This document shows positions 21,743 to 33,835 of a DNA stretch of 64,000 nucleotides, piece by piece. Under the pieces are notes generated by a model. It was given only the letters and a program-made list of their open reading frames with translations, was not told the origin of the DNA and did not search any database. Source of the stretch: Diospyros lotus (taxonomy: Eukaryota; Streptophyta; Magnoliopsida; Ericales; Ebenaceae); assembly GCF_014633365.1 (NCBI RefSeq), contig NC_068341.1:5642001-5706000 (forward strand), given 5' to 3'. Each line of letters opens with the position of its first letter. The first letter of the stretch is position 1. The position numbers were made by a program, and so were the translations under genes.

Positions 21743-23070
21743 CACTACAAAAAAAATCGGCATTTAGCAGCGGTGAAGTAATTTAGAGGCGATTTTGAAA
21801 ACCGTCACTAAGTCAGTCGTCACGGAGCGTTTAGCGGCAGTTTTCAACAACCGCTAGAATAACCGCCGCTAATTATATTTTTTGCGGCGGTTTCTATAAT
21901 ACAAAACCGTCGCAAAAAAATTAAAAAATAAATAAATTTTTAATTTTAGCGGCGGTTTCAAAGCAGCCACGAAAATTAATAAAATAAATTAATTTTTAAT
22001 TTTAGCGAAAGTTTCAAAATCGCTGCGAAAATTAATAAAAAAATTAAATTTTTAATTTTAGCGACGGTTTCAAAACTACCACTAAAATTAAAAAAAAAAA
22101 AATTATTTCCTGCGCGAGCAGCCCCTACGCGCCACGCGGCAATGCTGGAAATTAAATTCCAGCACCTTCCCCTCCCCAAGTTTCAAACCCAGAATCTCAA
22201 GTACGCGCATACACATGCGAACCGCCTAATCTACAAAGCACCTCTTGACATATATGCACATATATATATTATATACTAATCTAACAACTAATTTTTAGAA
22301 TTATATTTTATATTTTTTCATATATATTAAAAACATTTATTAATTGATTATTTTTTGAAAGAATAATGGAATAAATTAAAAATAAATTAATTGAGTTAAA
22401 TTAAATAAATTAATTGATTAAAAATAAAAAGAAGATTTTATATATTTTTTAAAAATTATTAAAATTTTATATATTAAAATTTTGTTAAATTTATTTTTAT
22501 TTTTTTTAAATTAAATTTTTAATGAATTTTGCTATTAATTTAAATTCAATTTTAAATTTATTTTTAAGATTTTATATTTATTTTTATTAATTTAATTTTT
22601 AATTATTTTTTAAGTAAAATTTAATTTTTTTAATGAATTTTGTGGCGGTTTTTATAAATCGCCCAAATGTTAATTTAATTTTAATTTTAATTTTGAATTA
22701 TATAATTTTTTAAATTTATCGGTGGTTTTTCAAAATTTGCCGCTAAATTTAATTTTTTAATGAATTTTGCGACAATTTTTGAAAATCGCCGCAAATATTA
22801 TTTTATTTTTAATTTTGAATTATTTAATTTTTTTAATTTAGTGGCAATTTTCGAAAATCGCCGTTAAATTTAATTTTTTAATGAATTTTGCAGCAATTTT
22901 AAAATCGGTGCAAATATTATTTTATTTTTAATATTGAATTATTTAATTTTTTGAATTTAGTGACAGTTTCTCAAAAATTACCGCAAAATTGAATTTAATT
23001 TTTTAATTATTTTTTAAATTTAGCAACGATTTTTGAAAACCGCCACAAAAAAATCAATTTTTTTGTAGTA
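21743..23070. mobile_element. Non-autonomous CACTA element with GGCGGTTT subrepeats
   Basis: 1,328 bp with ends CACTACAAAAAAA and TTTTTTTGTAGTA (last base mutated from G) and a 3-bp target duplication ATC (21740-21742 and 23071-23073), as expected for En/Spm elements. The interior is AT-rich and carries many short inverted units of the form GCGGCGGTTTnnAAAACCGCCGC near both ends, the usual transposase-binding subterminal repeats. It has no transposase. Removing it restores the copia frame (KYSIPFINDYS). Confidence 0.85.
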
Positions 23071-23125
23071 ATCCCATTTATTAATGACTACTCACGATAT
23101 ATATATCTCTATTTGCTTCTTCCAC
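23071..23125 (+). pseudogene. Copia integrase stub
   Basis: The codons PFINDYSRYIYLYLL match the copia integrase core (the second catalytic Asp lies in INDYS). Similarity ends near 23120, where the copia element is truncated. Confidence 0.7.
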
Positions 23126-23864
23126 TGCGCCGACGATCAGACGATGTATATTAATGTATGTATCTCTTTCTTTCTCTCTCTCTCTCTATCTCTCTCACTA
23201 AAGCATGAACCCCCGATCCCAAAAATCGGAACCCTCGTTGGCTTCATCACCTACTGTTGACGGCGACAATCTAATATTTTTGAGCCTTAGATCGGATACA
23301 CCTAGAGGCTAGTACAACTCTGACGTGCATCCCCAACACCTCTAGCGTGGATCTCCTTCGGTCGTTGTCGGTCCTCACCAACAACGGCGTTGGTAGCCTC
23401 TTTCTCTCTTCTAGAACTTCCCACTGCTACAGGTGACGATCCCCTGATTTTTGCAGCTAATTCGATTTTTCTCATCTTAAATTTGTTTCACCTCTTTGCT
23501 TGATATGTATTTAATTGTTGTTAATTGTTTCTTATTGCGATTACATTTGGTGGATGACCAATGTTTGGGTGGAAGATCCAGATCACAAAAAAAGTAGAAG
23601 AAATCCCGTGCTACTGGCGACAATGTCGGAGCTAGGTATGGTTTGGGGGCTTCATTGTGGTTTATGATTCCTATTCGTTGACGTTATCAAAGTGGTAAAT
23701 AATTTCTTCCAGATCTGAGCCTTAGAGCAATCTTTATGACTGCCATTATTGTCGAAACAGGGAGTTCTTCTTTTGCTGTTCTTCGTGCTCTTATCCTCGT
23801 TAAATCTGATTCGATATTGGTTTTGCACTAACGCTTTGTTTTGTAATTTTTCCGCAACAGGCTG
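23126..23864. other. Unassigned region after the copia truncation
   Basis: A (TC)n run at about 23169-23196, then GC-balanced sequence with no protein I recognise. It may belong to the same captured or relic gene segment as the GST fragment that follows on the minus strand. Confidence 0.4.
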
Positions 23865-23988
23865 TTTCTTGTGGTCGCCGGCTACGAGGTTAACCGGCAC
23901 GACCTCTAACTCGATGCCTTTCTCGTGGAGGCAAAGCAGCACGCAGGCTGTACAGGTGGAGAACGTGAACTTTGATCATCGACGCCAT
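23865..23988 (-). pseudogene. Phi-class glutathione S-transferase, first-exon fragment
   Basis: On the minus strand, ATG at 23988 gives MASMIKVHVLH. After a frameshift it reads STCTACVLLCLHEKGIELEVVPVNL and AGDHKKQP, the N-terminal thioredoxin-like domain of a phi-class GST including the Ser/Thr-Cys active-site region. Similarity stops after KKQP, close to the position of the first intron in phi GST genes. The rest of the enzyme is not in the window. It is a one-exon pseudogene or captured fragment. Confidence 0.65.
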
Positions 23989-24577
23989 GGACGTCTAATC
24001 GAGCAAGCAAGCTGCAAGCTGCTGTAACAAGAAGGTCGACCCCAAGTATTATGAGCCAAAAACGAGGATCATGGCAGCTTCCTGTTAATCATGATGACCC
24101 TTTAATTTCCATCGGTTCCATCTTCCTAGAATTGTTCTTTCTTGATCAATCAATCTGGTGGTTCTGGAATCTGGATCTTGCCGGCCCACCGCCGACCTGT
24201 TCTTGTCGTTTTAGTATTCGTTGATGAATATTCTTTGGATCTGACGTAGGGGTATATATGTATTTTCAGATCAACTTAATTTGGTCTTTGGCCAAGAAAA
24301 TACATACTCTTTTCGGAGCATTCAGTTCAGCCCTCGGTTTGGAAGATTCGTATGCTGACGTTGCCATCTGGCATCTGGCATCTGGTGGGGTTCGGCGTTT
24401 TCACCAAAAAATAATAATTCTGATTAATAATGTGTTTCAGTACAAGTTACAAAGTCACCAAATGAAAAGATAGATTTGTAAGGTCAAGTATCACGTTTTG
24501 GATGGATGATTTGAGATTTTTTCTTTTTAATTTCTATATATAAACATAATGATTTGAGAATTTTAAGTGTGAAAAGG

Positions 24578-24611
<34 letters not shown>

Positions 24612-25078
24612 GGGTTGACACGTGGTCAATTACACCAAAGGACACCAAATGGTGGGACAAATTTTGATGGGATCCCCACCGAAGGACATATATCATAACA
24701 ATACGCCCACCAATAGTCTAGGAATTGTCCACTAAATGGATGAAGAAATAAAGCAATACTCCATAAATTCATTTTTTTTTTATAAAAATATATATTATTT
24801 GTCTATTTTATTTTATTAATGGGGAAGAGTTTATTTTTTGGGTTTTTATTCAGTCAATTTAAGACTTTTTAGGCATGGCGTGACAATCGTGGGTGAGAAT
24901 GATGACTTTGAAAATGTGAAGTCTTTTTCTGGGTTCATCTCTATTTCGAGGGGCAAATTAATAAAAGGAATCATCCTGTTATCATGTCATTCTCACACCA
25001 TAACTTGTAATTACATTTATTTATAAAAATCTAATTTTTCTTAGACCATAAAAATAATCATGTTTTGCTTTCATTATA
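23989..25078. other. Intergenic region, nothing firm
   Basis: Contains the sequence upstream of the GST fragment and an (AT)n microsatellite near 24592-24611, then AT-rich DNA. No supported gene on either strand. Confidence 0.4.
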
Positions 25079-25088
25079 CTTTTTAAAG

Positions 25089-25891
25089 GGTAAAAGGCAT
25101 AAAAATAATCCTTAATTTTAAATTGAACCTATTGTACCCCTTCAATTTTTAATTTCATACTAATTGTGTCTCTCAACTTTTAATTTTGTAATAGTTATAC
25201 ACTTAGATCCAATAAACGCGGCTCGTGAACACACATGCGATTGAGGAGCGTGAAGGCAACATCCACCATCTTCTTCTTCCTCATTCCTCACACCGGTAAC
25301 CTCTCGTCTTTCTCGTCGTCGCTGACAAACCTCTTGCTTACCCCAACACTGACCAACATCTTGCCTTTTTCAACCCTACCAACCTCTCGTCTTCTTTGTT
25401 GCCGCCGACCAACCTTGGCCTCACATTTCTCGTCATCTAATTGATGATGGCACCGACCAATCGGAGTTTATGTTTGTGAATCGAATACGACAAGGGGTAG
25501 CGATGATTCATGTTGCATAGAAATGACTATTTGTGTTCGTAAATTAATGGTAACTCAACCTAATTTATGTTTGTGAATCAATGACGACACCAAGTATCGT
25601 CGAAGGTTCTCTTCTGTCTTCACATTCCTTTTCCTCAAGGCTAAGGTCACCGATTTTGACCTCCTTTACATTGCCTGTCATCAATCCCGTCTCTTTTCTT
25701 GCAGCGTGAGATATGTGCGCACCTTATCACTAACTTGCTCAATGAAAGAGGCCATGTCAAACCACATGTAACTCACACACAATATGTTGTCAAATAAGAT
25801 GTGTGATTGTTTCAAAAGATAAGACCAATCTAAAGTTGAGTGGCTAAATGACTAGAAAGGCAAAGTTGGGAGCATATTTATGGCTTTTGCT
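25089..25891. mobile_element. Mutator-like non-autonomous element
   Basis: 803 bp flanked by a 10-bp direct repeat CTTTTTAAAG (25079-25088 and 25892-25901). The ends are imperfect inverted repeats: GGTAAAAGGCATAAA at the left and, read on the other strand, AGCAAAAGCCATAAA at the right. A 9-10 bp duplication points to the Mutator superfamily. The interior is GC-richer with no intact transposase. Confidence 0.6.
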
Positions 25892-26093
25892 CTTTTTAAA
25901 GCTTTCATTTAATTTAATACATTAAAATTACTTACTTACACAGCCAAAAAAGAACTTCCTTCACAATTAAGCAAACATCAAAGATAGCCACATTAATTAA
26001 ACAAGGTCAAAGCGTTAAACAGATAATTATACATTCATTCCAAAGCACCCAAGACTAATCAAACCTAATCTACTACGAGGATGAGGATAATAA

Positions 26094-26990
26094 TCAAAAT
26101 CCGCCATCAAATCCGCCACCAAAATCATCAGAAACTGTATCAGATACCATATCGCCCACCAGCAGCCCACCAATTGCTCCTCCCAACAGCCCAGCCCCCA
26201 GCCCCATCCCAAACTTGTTCTTCTTCTTTGCCGCCGGTTGCTGTGCTGGCTGCGAGTACCCATATCCCGATTGCGGCGCGTACCCGTACCCCGGCGGTGG
26301 ATAGCCCCCATAAGGCGGCGGTTGCGGGTACCCGTAGCCCGTAGGCGGTGGCGGTGGTGGATATGCCCCAGCATTATAGGGCGGTGGCGGTGGCGGATAT
26401 GCCCCAGCATTGTAGGGCGGCGGCGGCGGAGGTGGGTATCCAGAGCTCGGCCCCGCCGCCGCCGTAGCCGGATACGCCGTCACCGGCTCATCGCCCTTAG
26501 CTGCTACCGATGAATCCCCCACCGCAGTACCCGGATACGCCGTCAACGGTGCATCATACTTAGCGGCCGCCGATCCGGCGAATTTCTCGCCCCACTTGTA
26601 CGAAAAACTGAGCTCGCCCTTGGGTTTGCCGGAGGGCTTTCTCACCTGGTAAGTCAAAAACTGGAGTTTTCCGGTGTCGATGGAGTCGGCGAGCTCCTTG
26701 ACCGGGACGTGGACTTCACCGACGTCCTTGTCGCCGAGGCTCCGGTCGCAGCGGAGGTTGAAGACGAGGGTGAGGTGGTTCTGGCGGAGGGCGGACTCGT
26801 CGACGGTGAACTTCATGGGGAAGTTCCAGGTGGGGTTGGTGTTGCCGCCTCTGTCCACGGCGGTCTTCTGCCTGGTGGCGGGATTGCCGGAGATCGAAAC
26901 GACGACGTAGACGCTCATCTTGGTGAAGAGATTGCCCTGCTTCAGATCCTTGGCAGACATGACGTTGATCTCCAAAGTTCGATACTCCAT
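26094..26990 (-). CDS. SRC2-like: SRC2-like C2-domain protein
   Basis: 298 residues without intron. The start is ATG at 26990 (MEYRTLEINVMSAKDLK); the open frame extends upstream, but only through a (CT)n leader. The N-terminal C2 domain (about 5-115) includes VYVVVSISG, TWNFPMKFTVDE and GEVHVPVKELAD. Several Asp ligands of classical C2 domains look replaced, as in SRC2 proteins. A Gly/Tyr/Pro-rich middle (two near-identical AYPPPPPPYNAGAY repeats) and a glycine-rich hydrophobic tail (GMGLGAGLLGGAIGGLLVG, then DDFGGGFDGGF) follow. SRC2 proteins associate with membranes and respond to cold and calcium signals. TGACGTCA (27142-27149) and a GA tract lie upstream. Confidence 0.9.
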   Translation of the reverse strand: MEYRTLEINVMSAKDLKQGNLFTKMSVYVVVSISGNPATRQKTAVDRGGNTNPTWNFPMKFTVDESALRQNHLTLVFNLRCDRSLGDKDVGEVHVPVKELADSIDTGKLQFLTYQVRKPSGKPKGELSFSYKWGEKFAGSAAAKYDAPLTAYPGTAVGDSSVAAKGDEPVTAYPATAAAGPSSGYPPPPPPPYNAGAYPPPPPPYNAGAYPPPPPPTGYGYPQPPPYGGYPPPGYGYAPQSGYGYSQPAQQPAAKKKNKFGMGLGAGLLGGAIGGLLVGDMVSDTVSDDFGGGFDGGF

Positions 26991-27048
26991 CTTGATCTGA
27001 ATCCGAAAATTCAACTCACTGAACCTCACAAATTTTATATCTACGAAT

Positions 27049-27050
<2 letters not shown>

Positions 27051-27081
<31 letters not shown>
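27051..27081. repeat. (GA)n tract in the SRC2-like leader
   Basis: An uninterrupted GA run on the plus strand is a CT run in the 5' leader of the SRC2-like transcript, a common element of plant core promoters and leaders. Confidence 0.8.
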
Positions 27082-27084
<3 letters not shown>

Positions 27085-27141
27085 ATAAGAAGTCTTCCAA
27101 CCACCAAACAAGCCGATTAATACATCTAATATCTCAAGGAG

Positions 27142-27149
27142 TGACGTCA
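27142..27149. promoter_or_regulatory. TGACGTCA bZIP site
   Basis: A palindromic TGACGTCA, the C-box/CRE-type core bound by plant bZIP factors, lies about 150 bp upstream of the SRC2-like ATG. It suggests stress-linked control; this is inference. Confidence 0.45.
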
Positions 27150-27589
27150 AAGTTTGGAAGTTTGGCGTGGTTGACGAAGTAACCATGGTCGGGTTAACGA
27201 CTCTTGCGTTGCTTTCAGTATTTAACCATGATTAAGGAATTGTGGGGGTGCCCCCTGCACAATTATGGTCCGTCAATTTGACCCATTCATTTGGCCCATT
27301 TCGCACGCAGTCGTATCCAAGTTTTTTTTGTCAAATTACTCAACTAACTTGGTTTGGTTTGGTTTGGGGAAATAAATTAGTCTTCTCATTTAAAATTTAA
27401 AATTATTTATTCTATTTTAAAATTTATAGTCAAAATTAGTTAAAATATAAAAATAATAACCCAATAACTTAAATCTAATCTAAACTTGAGCCCAAATTCA
27501 ACCTCCAATTTCAATCACACTTTGCACTCACATTGACAAAGGGGTAACTTTCTTTTTCTTATTGACACCAACTATCACTAGTTATAATA

Positions 27590-30387
27590 TCTATATATAT
27601 ATTATAACAAAATAGCCGTCAAATTTTTTCCCGCCCATTTCCAATTACTATTTTGATATTTTATTATGTTTTTTTAATTTTTTTTACTTGCCTGAAATAG
27701 AATTTTTATAGGTCATTAATTAAGTCTTGGAGATGTAGTTCTTAGAACATGTAAATGATTTTTTCATAACTAAATGGTGTTTGGAGAATGTGTAATCATG
27801 CTGATATATGAAAAGTCAAGATAAATATTATTAATTTATCCATATTATTAATTCTAAAATATTAGCATAAAATTAAAATAAATTAGAAAAAAATGTGACT
27901 TTTTTAAATTGGGAAAAATCTTGAGATATTAGGTAATACTGTTGAATACCGACTATCAAGTAAATTTTTTATTTTATTTTTATTTATATATAGTTTAATT
28001 AATTTAAATTTATTTTTTTATAATTTTAAATGTTATAATTTTATATATAAATTAAATGTTATAATTTTTTTTTAACTTTATTTTTTTGTTGCTTTTTAAA
28101 AAATGTGACATGTCTTAAATGTGATAATTGATTGCTAGGATAAAGATGTAAAATCATGTATGGATAATCAATTTTAAAATTTTGATTATTAATTATTTAA
28201 ATTATCTTTATTTTATATATAGTTTAATTATTTTAAATTTATTTTTTTATAATTTTAAATGTTATAATTTTATATATAACTTAAATGTTATAATTTTATT
28301 TTTAACTTTATTTTTTTTGTTGCTTTTTAAAAAATGTGACATATCTTAAATGTGATAACTGATTGCTAGCATAAATATGTAAAGTCATGTATGGATAATC
28401 AATTTTAAAATTTTGATTATTATTATTTATATAATTAATTAATTATTTAAATTGTCTTTATTTTATATATAGTTTAATTATTTTAAATTTATTTTTTTAT
28501 AATTTTAAATATTATAATTTTATATATAACTTAAATGTTATAATTTTATTTCTTAACTTTATTTTTGTTTGTTGCTTTCTTAAAAATGTGACATGTCTTA
28601 AATGTGATAATTGATTGTGAGGAGAAATATGTAAAGTCATGTATGTATAATTAATTTTGAAAAATTGATTATTATCATTTATATAATTAATTAATTATTT
28701 AAATTATCTTTATTTTATATAGTTTAATTAATTTAAAATTAATTAAATTATAATTTTAAATATTATAATTTTATATATAACTTAAATGTTATAATTTTAT
28801 TTTTTAACTTTATTTTTTTTTGTTGCTTTCTTTAAAAATTTGATCTGTCTTAAATATGATAATTGATTGTCAGAAGAAATATGTAAAGTCATGTATAGAT
28901 AATTAATTTTGAAAATTTGATTATTATCATTTATATAATTGATTGATTATTTAAATTATTCTTATTTTATATATAGTTTAATTAATTTAAATTTATTTTT
29001 AAAAATTTTAAATATTATAATTTTATATATAATTTAAATATTATAATTTTATTTTTTTAACTTTTTTTTTGTTACTTTCTTAAAAATTTGACATGTCTTA
29101 AATGTGGTAATTGATTGCGAGGAGAAATATGTAAAGTCATGGATAATCAATTTTGAAAATTTGATTATTATCATTTATATAATTAATTAATTATTTAAAT
29201 TATCTTTATTTTATATATAGTTTAATTAATTTAAATTATTTTTCTTATAATTTTAAATATTATAATTTTATATATAACTTAAATGTTATAATTTTATTTT
29301 TAAATTTTTTTTTTACTTCCTTAAAAATTTGACATGTCTTAAATGTGATAATTAATTGTTAGGAGAAATATATAAAGTCATGTATGGATAATCAATTTTG
29401 AAAATTTGATTATTATTATTTTATATAATTAATTGATTATTTAAATTATCTTTATTTTACATACAATTTAATTAATTTAAATTTTTTTTTTATAATTTTA
29501 AATGTCATAATTTTATTTTTCAACTTAATTGATTATTGTCATTTATTTAATTCTCCTTTTTCCCATTAGTCTACACTGAAGATGTGTTATATGTTGGACT
29601 TGGAGAAATTAAATGTAAATTAAATTTGTGTTTTGAAAATTATGTTAAGTGAGTAAAATTCAAATTGTGTGGCAAAGCGTGGGAAAAAAAAGAAACTTAA
29701 TGGTAGCATGTGATTTGATAAATTGAGAGAAATAGGAGAATTTGAATGAAGAGAAATTAATAAAAGAAAGTAAATATCTCTCTCTCTTCTTTCTCTCTAT
29801 TCCCGTTCAACCCTTCCATTTATTCTCTTATTCTTTTTCGATTATTCTTCTCAAATTTTCTCTTTTTCTTTACTTTTATTTAATAAATTTTAACCGTATT
29901 TTTTTACCCAGTTTGATCTTCTGGTGTAACATAGCGCCACTATTCTGTCAAGTGAATGATGTGAATGCAACTAAAAAAAATTAGGCTTTTAGGGTTCATG
30001 TGGTATGCACATATGAGACAAATACACATAAAAAAAAAGTCTACCCTTTAATGCATATTTCAAAATAAAGAGGTTGGTTATATTTTTTTTAGTTTTTACG
30101 CATTGCTTATTGTATTACATGTTAATTTAGGTTTATTTTTACATGGTTTCGGGATAGAGTTATGTGCTTTTAATTGTTTATTTACCCTTGAATGCATATA
30201 AGGAAATCTTTCAAAATTTATAATCTTTTTATTGTATTTTCATGATTGCAATATAGTTATTTTATTTATTTTTTACTTCTTTATTGTGATTTTCATTTAT
30301 TGTAACTATTAAATTATATAATTTTTACTTTAACAATTTTTTTTTACGATATCCATTCATCCATGCATGGCATGGGTAATCCACTAG
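27590..30387 (+). mobile_element. Non-autonomous Helitron filled with tandem repeats
   Basis: The 5' end is TCTATATATATATTATAAC at 27590, preceded by A. The 3' end is CCACTAG at 30387, followed by T, so insertion is between A and T without duplication. A 6-bp hairpin CCATGC-ATG-GCATGG (30361-30375) lies 12 bp before the 3' CTAG end. These are the defining marks of plant Helitrons. There is no Rep/helicase. About 1.6 kb of the interior is a ~245-bp tandem array. Length is 2,798 bp. Confidence 0.8.
27960..29520 (+). repeat. Tandem array of ~230-252-bp AT-rich units in the Helitron
   Basis: The anchor GTAAAGTCATGTAT or close variants occurs at about 28149, 28379, 28631, 28882, 29131 and 29371, spacings of 230-252 bp. 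Each unit contains TTTATATATAGTTTAATTA, two TTATAATTTTATATATAA-like blocks and a T-rich stretch before TGACATGTCTTAAATGTG. At least six units are present. Confidence 0.85.
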
Positions 30388-30630
30388 TATTCTATTATAT
30401 TAACAAATATACCATATTCGTGTTTTAAAACTTTGTTAATAAAGTAATTTTTTAAATTATTTTATTTTAAAAAATAAATATTTATTATGTTAACAAAATT
30501 TAAATTTATGATCTCCCTTGTCTAGCTTAAAATCAATTATATAACTATATCCAAACTCATCATTATATAAGTGTCATCTAAAAAGATAAAAAAATAAACT
30601 TTAACTATTAAATATATTTTTTAACCAACA

Positions 30631-32412
30631 TGTGTAACACGGACTGATAATATTATGTCTGATAATGAGCCCAATTATAATGAAATGGGCTTACAACACA
30701 TGGAATGACCCCATTGGGAGATTAATTTAAAACTTAATCAAGTGACGAAAAAATAAGTCGAGTGGTTAAAGTTTACTCAAGTAGACCAAGAGACTAAACC
30801 ACACAGTGAGATGGTTGGCATGCCAATGTCATCGAGTAATATGATTGTAGAGAGACTACTGAGATATAATCAAGTAAGGTCTCTCAATGGGTAGCAGAGT
30901 GAGATATCTTAATAATCAAATGGCTAAGAGTACATCAAGTGACTTGAACAATCAGGAGGTTGTTAATCGAGTAACACTGAGAAGATAGTTAACTAACCAT
31001 GCAAGCAACTAACGCAAGGTCAAATGACCTCATCAAGTAACCCTTAGGAAGTCTCTCTCAAAGTATCACCGAGAGACTCTTCTTGAGAACTTCACAGGTT
31101 ACTCATCGAAAGATATGTGGGAGACTTTCGTGCTTCTTCCAAACTTGAAAGCTTATATTTAGACCATAAAAGAGATTATTCTGGGATATTATAACCCCCG
31201 AGAAATCTAATATTCAAACATGAGGTTGTGCACAATAGGTCAAACTCACATTCAATATGCTCACTTACAAATTCAAAAAACGTCCAATATGCTTGACAAG
31301 GTTGTTAAAATCGGGATTTTAAGTGGGATCGACAAAGGGTCCATAAAATCGTATCGTAAAATCGAATCGTAAAATCGTAAGATTTTAGAGATAATTAAAA
31401 ATACCTTTTAATTTTTGTAAATATATGTTTATAATAACATAATTTTGTGGAAAATGAATTAATATCATTTAATAGCCTAATTATTCCTTATTATAATTCA
31501 AAAGATGATATTTCCAAAATATAGCTCAAAAACTAGCAGGTTGGTATAAGCAATTTAAAGGCAAAATATAGGTAATTTAGAGGTAAAATAGAGCTTATAA
31601 TTCTTTAGAGGATGCTTCCAACGTCTTCCATTAGATTTAGATTGTAATTTTTTCTTGATTTAACATTGATTAAATCAAGTAATATCCCGATTTGGAGTTG
31701 GGTGGTCCATTAATTAATTACTTGTTTGTCTTGATTTACTTATGTAATCAATGTTAAATCAAGTAAAAATTATAATTTAAATCAAATAAATTGGAACTTA
31801 TGCAATTAATGTTAGATGTTATGTGACATTGGAACTTATGCAATCAATGTTAAATCAAGTTCCAATTTAGAGGCAAAATATAACAATTCATTGCATAAAT
31901 TCCAATGTCAGATGCTATGTGACATTGAGACGTTGGAAACATCCTCTAAATTACAACTTAAATCAATTGAGGTCTTTGAATCGTAAAATCGTTTGGGGAT
32001 CTTTGAAGCGTAAAATCGTAAAATCGTACATGTAAAATCGAGATTTTATAGGATTTTATCCCAAATTGGATTTTACATGGGATTTGAATCGTTTGGGGGT
32101 CTTCGAATCGTAAAATCGTAAAATCGTACGCATAAAATCAGGATTTTAACAACAATGATGCTTGACAAAGATTCTTCTAACCCAATGTATATTTAGAATT
32201 ATAATACTACTATAATTCTACTTACTTTTAGTTTTCTACATTCATCTAAAAATTGACTTAAATATCGGAGGATTCGTGTGAAATATTCATATGCGTCTCT
32301 AATTGATTTTTTTCTTATAGATCATCGGCAGATAAGTTACTCGCAATTAAGTCACCCACCTTAAGATTGAGACACTCTCCTGTACTAAGAATTTATTATT
32401 GTTTTATACAAC
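30631..32412 (+). mobile_element. Old LTR-like remnant carrying a Mutator-like insertion
   Basis: Starts TGTGTAACACGGACTG. Near 32250 it contains GACTTAAATATCGGAGG and GATCATCGGCAGATAAG, words found near the 3' ends of Ty3/gypsy Tat-lineage LTRs. The ends are uncertain and I see no clean target duplication. The foldback element 31300-32157 is inserted in it. Confidence 0.4.
31300..32157. mobile_element. Foldback Mutator-like element
   Basis: 858 bp flanked by a perfect 11-bp direct repeat ATGCTTGACAA (31289-31299 and 32158-32168). Both ends read GTTGTTAAAATC inward, followed by many AAAATCGTAAAATCG units. Inner arms also pair: AGAGGATGCTTCCAACGTC near 31610 against its complement near 31940. 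No coding capacity. The duplication length points to the Mutator superfamily. Confidence 0.7.
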
Positions 32413-33449
32413 AACAGATAAAAGTATAATTAATTCTACATAATCAACATAATAACTAATAGTTATCATTTTCTTGGAGAAAAATAATTGCCATGTCAAT
32501 TTTGAGTGACTACAAATAGAAGTAATTACAATATTATATTAATTTCAAATAAGTTATGAATATATTAATTCTGGAATAAAAATATTTAAATTTGACATAA
32601 AATAATTTTTTGTGAGAAATTTAAATTTCTTTCTAACAAGAAAAAAAAAGAAGAAAAAGGAAAGAAAGAATATGAAGAATTAATAAACTGACAAACTGCT
32701 GACATAAAAAGTGACATAAAGGGTGTGACTCATGTTGTGTATATATAAAAAAAATTAAATAAAATTTATTGGGTAATATTTGATAATTCTGAGTTTTATT
32801 AGGTAAAATTGTAGAAAAAGTGAGTTTTATTATGGTGATAAAGTTACTAAATAAATTAGTTATTATTTTAAAGTCATGAATTCAAATTTGTTAACATAAT
32901 AATTATTTTTTATTTTTTTAAACATGATACTTAAAGAGTATTTTAATAAATATTTATTAATAAAGTGTTATAATATCAAAATATGGTGTACGTTTATAAA
33001 ATATTAGAGGAGTAGATCGTGCTATATCTTTACACATAAAATTAAATAAAAGCTTATTTGTGGTGCTTTACCGTTGTAATTTATTTTTTAAATTTTTAAA
33101 TCAATTTTTAAATAAAATGGGTTTTAATACAGTTATAAAATTGTTTAATAAATTAATTAATAGTTAAAAGTTATAAATTCAAATAGTGTTTGGTTATACA
33201 ATAATATGGATATAGATACGAACAAAGTAATTATTTTTTAATTTAATTTTATGAGTTGACATGAAATGTGAAATTGCATTTTAATAGCATGGGTTAGTAG
33301 TAATATTTCACGTGACGAGGTCAAAGGAAGGAAAAGGGTTAATGGATCGTATCGGCCCAATCTAGACCTGCATCCCACGGCTCAATCTCAATTCTTGGCC
33401 TTGGCCCAACCTTGCCCCTGCACGAACTTGCAGCAATATCATTGCAATC
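32413..33449. other. AT-rich intergenic region
   Basis: No gene or clear element end was recognised. The sequence is strongly AT-rich, with poly-purine tracts near 32640. Confidence 0.5.
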
Positions 33450-33835
33450 GTATGTTGGATATTCTCGCGTATCCTTAAGATTTCATTATCATTAATGAAA
33501 TATCTCATCCTTATTAATAGCAGATCTCATCTATATTAATGAGAGTTTCATCGACACCATGTTGTTATTAGGGGGCCTATCAGCGCCGGATATCCAATCT
33601 TATCACCATGCAAACACACGATGCGTGCATGCAAGAGGATCTCTTCTCTTTCTATATAAGCCAGCTCTCCCCAGAGCCAATGTATGTTTTTCTCTAACCT
33701 ATTGATACTCTACTCATTTACTCTCTTACTTATTGAAACGTCGGAGTACTTGCAAGTGTCAGTCATCTCTTGACGGAACGATCGCTATAGTCAATTCCTT
33801 GCTGTTGTGAGCTCACGTTCGACCATCCATTTGGG
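33450..33835 (+). mobile_element. Decayed LTR fragment
   Basis: Contains a TATATAAGCCAGCTC promoter-like block (about 33653) and ACTTATTGAAACGTCGGAGTA (33730-33750), the CGTCGGAG-type motif common just inside the 3' part of Tat-lineage and TRIM LTRs. Boundaries are approximate. It resembles the remnant at 30631-32412 only in this motif. Confidence 0.4.

Noticed and set aside
26238..26513. Arginine-rich plus-strand frame opposite the SRC2-like gene
   Set aside because: It is the complement of the proline/glycine-rich repeats of a clear C2-domain gene.
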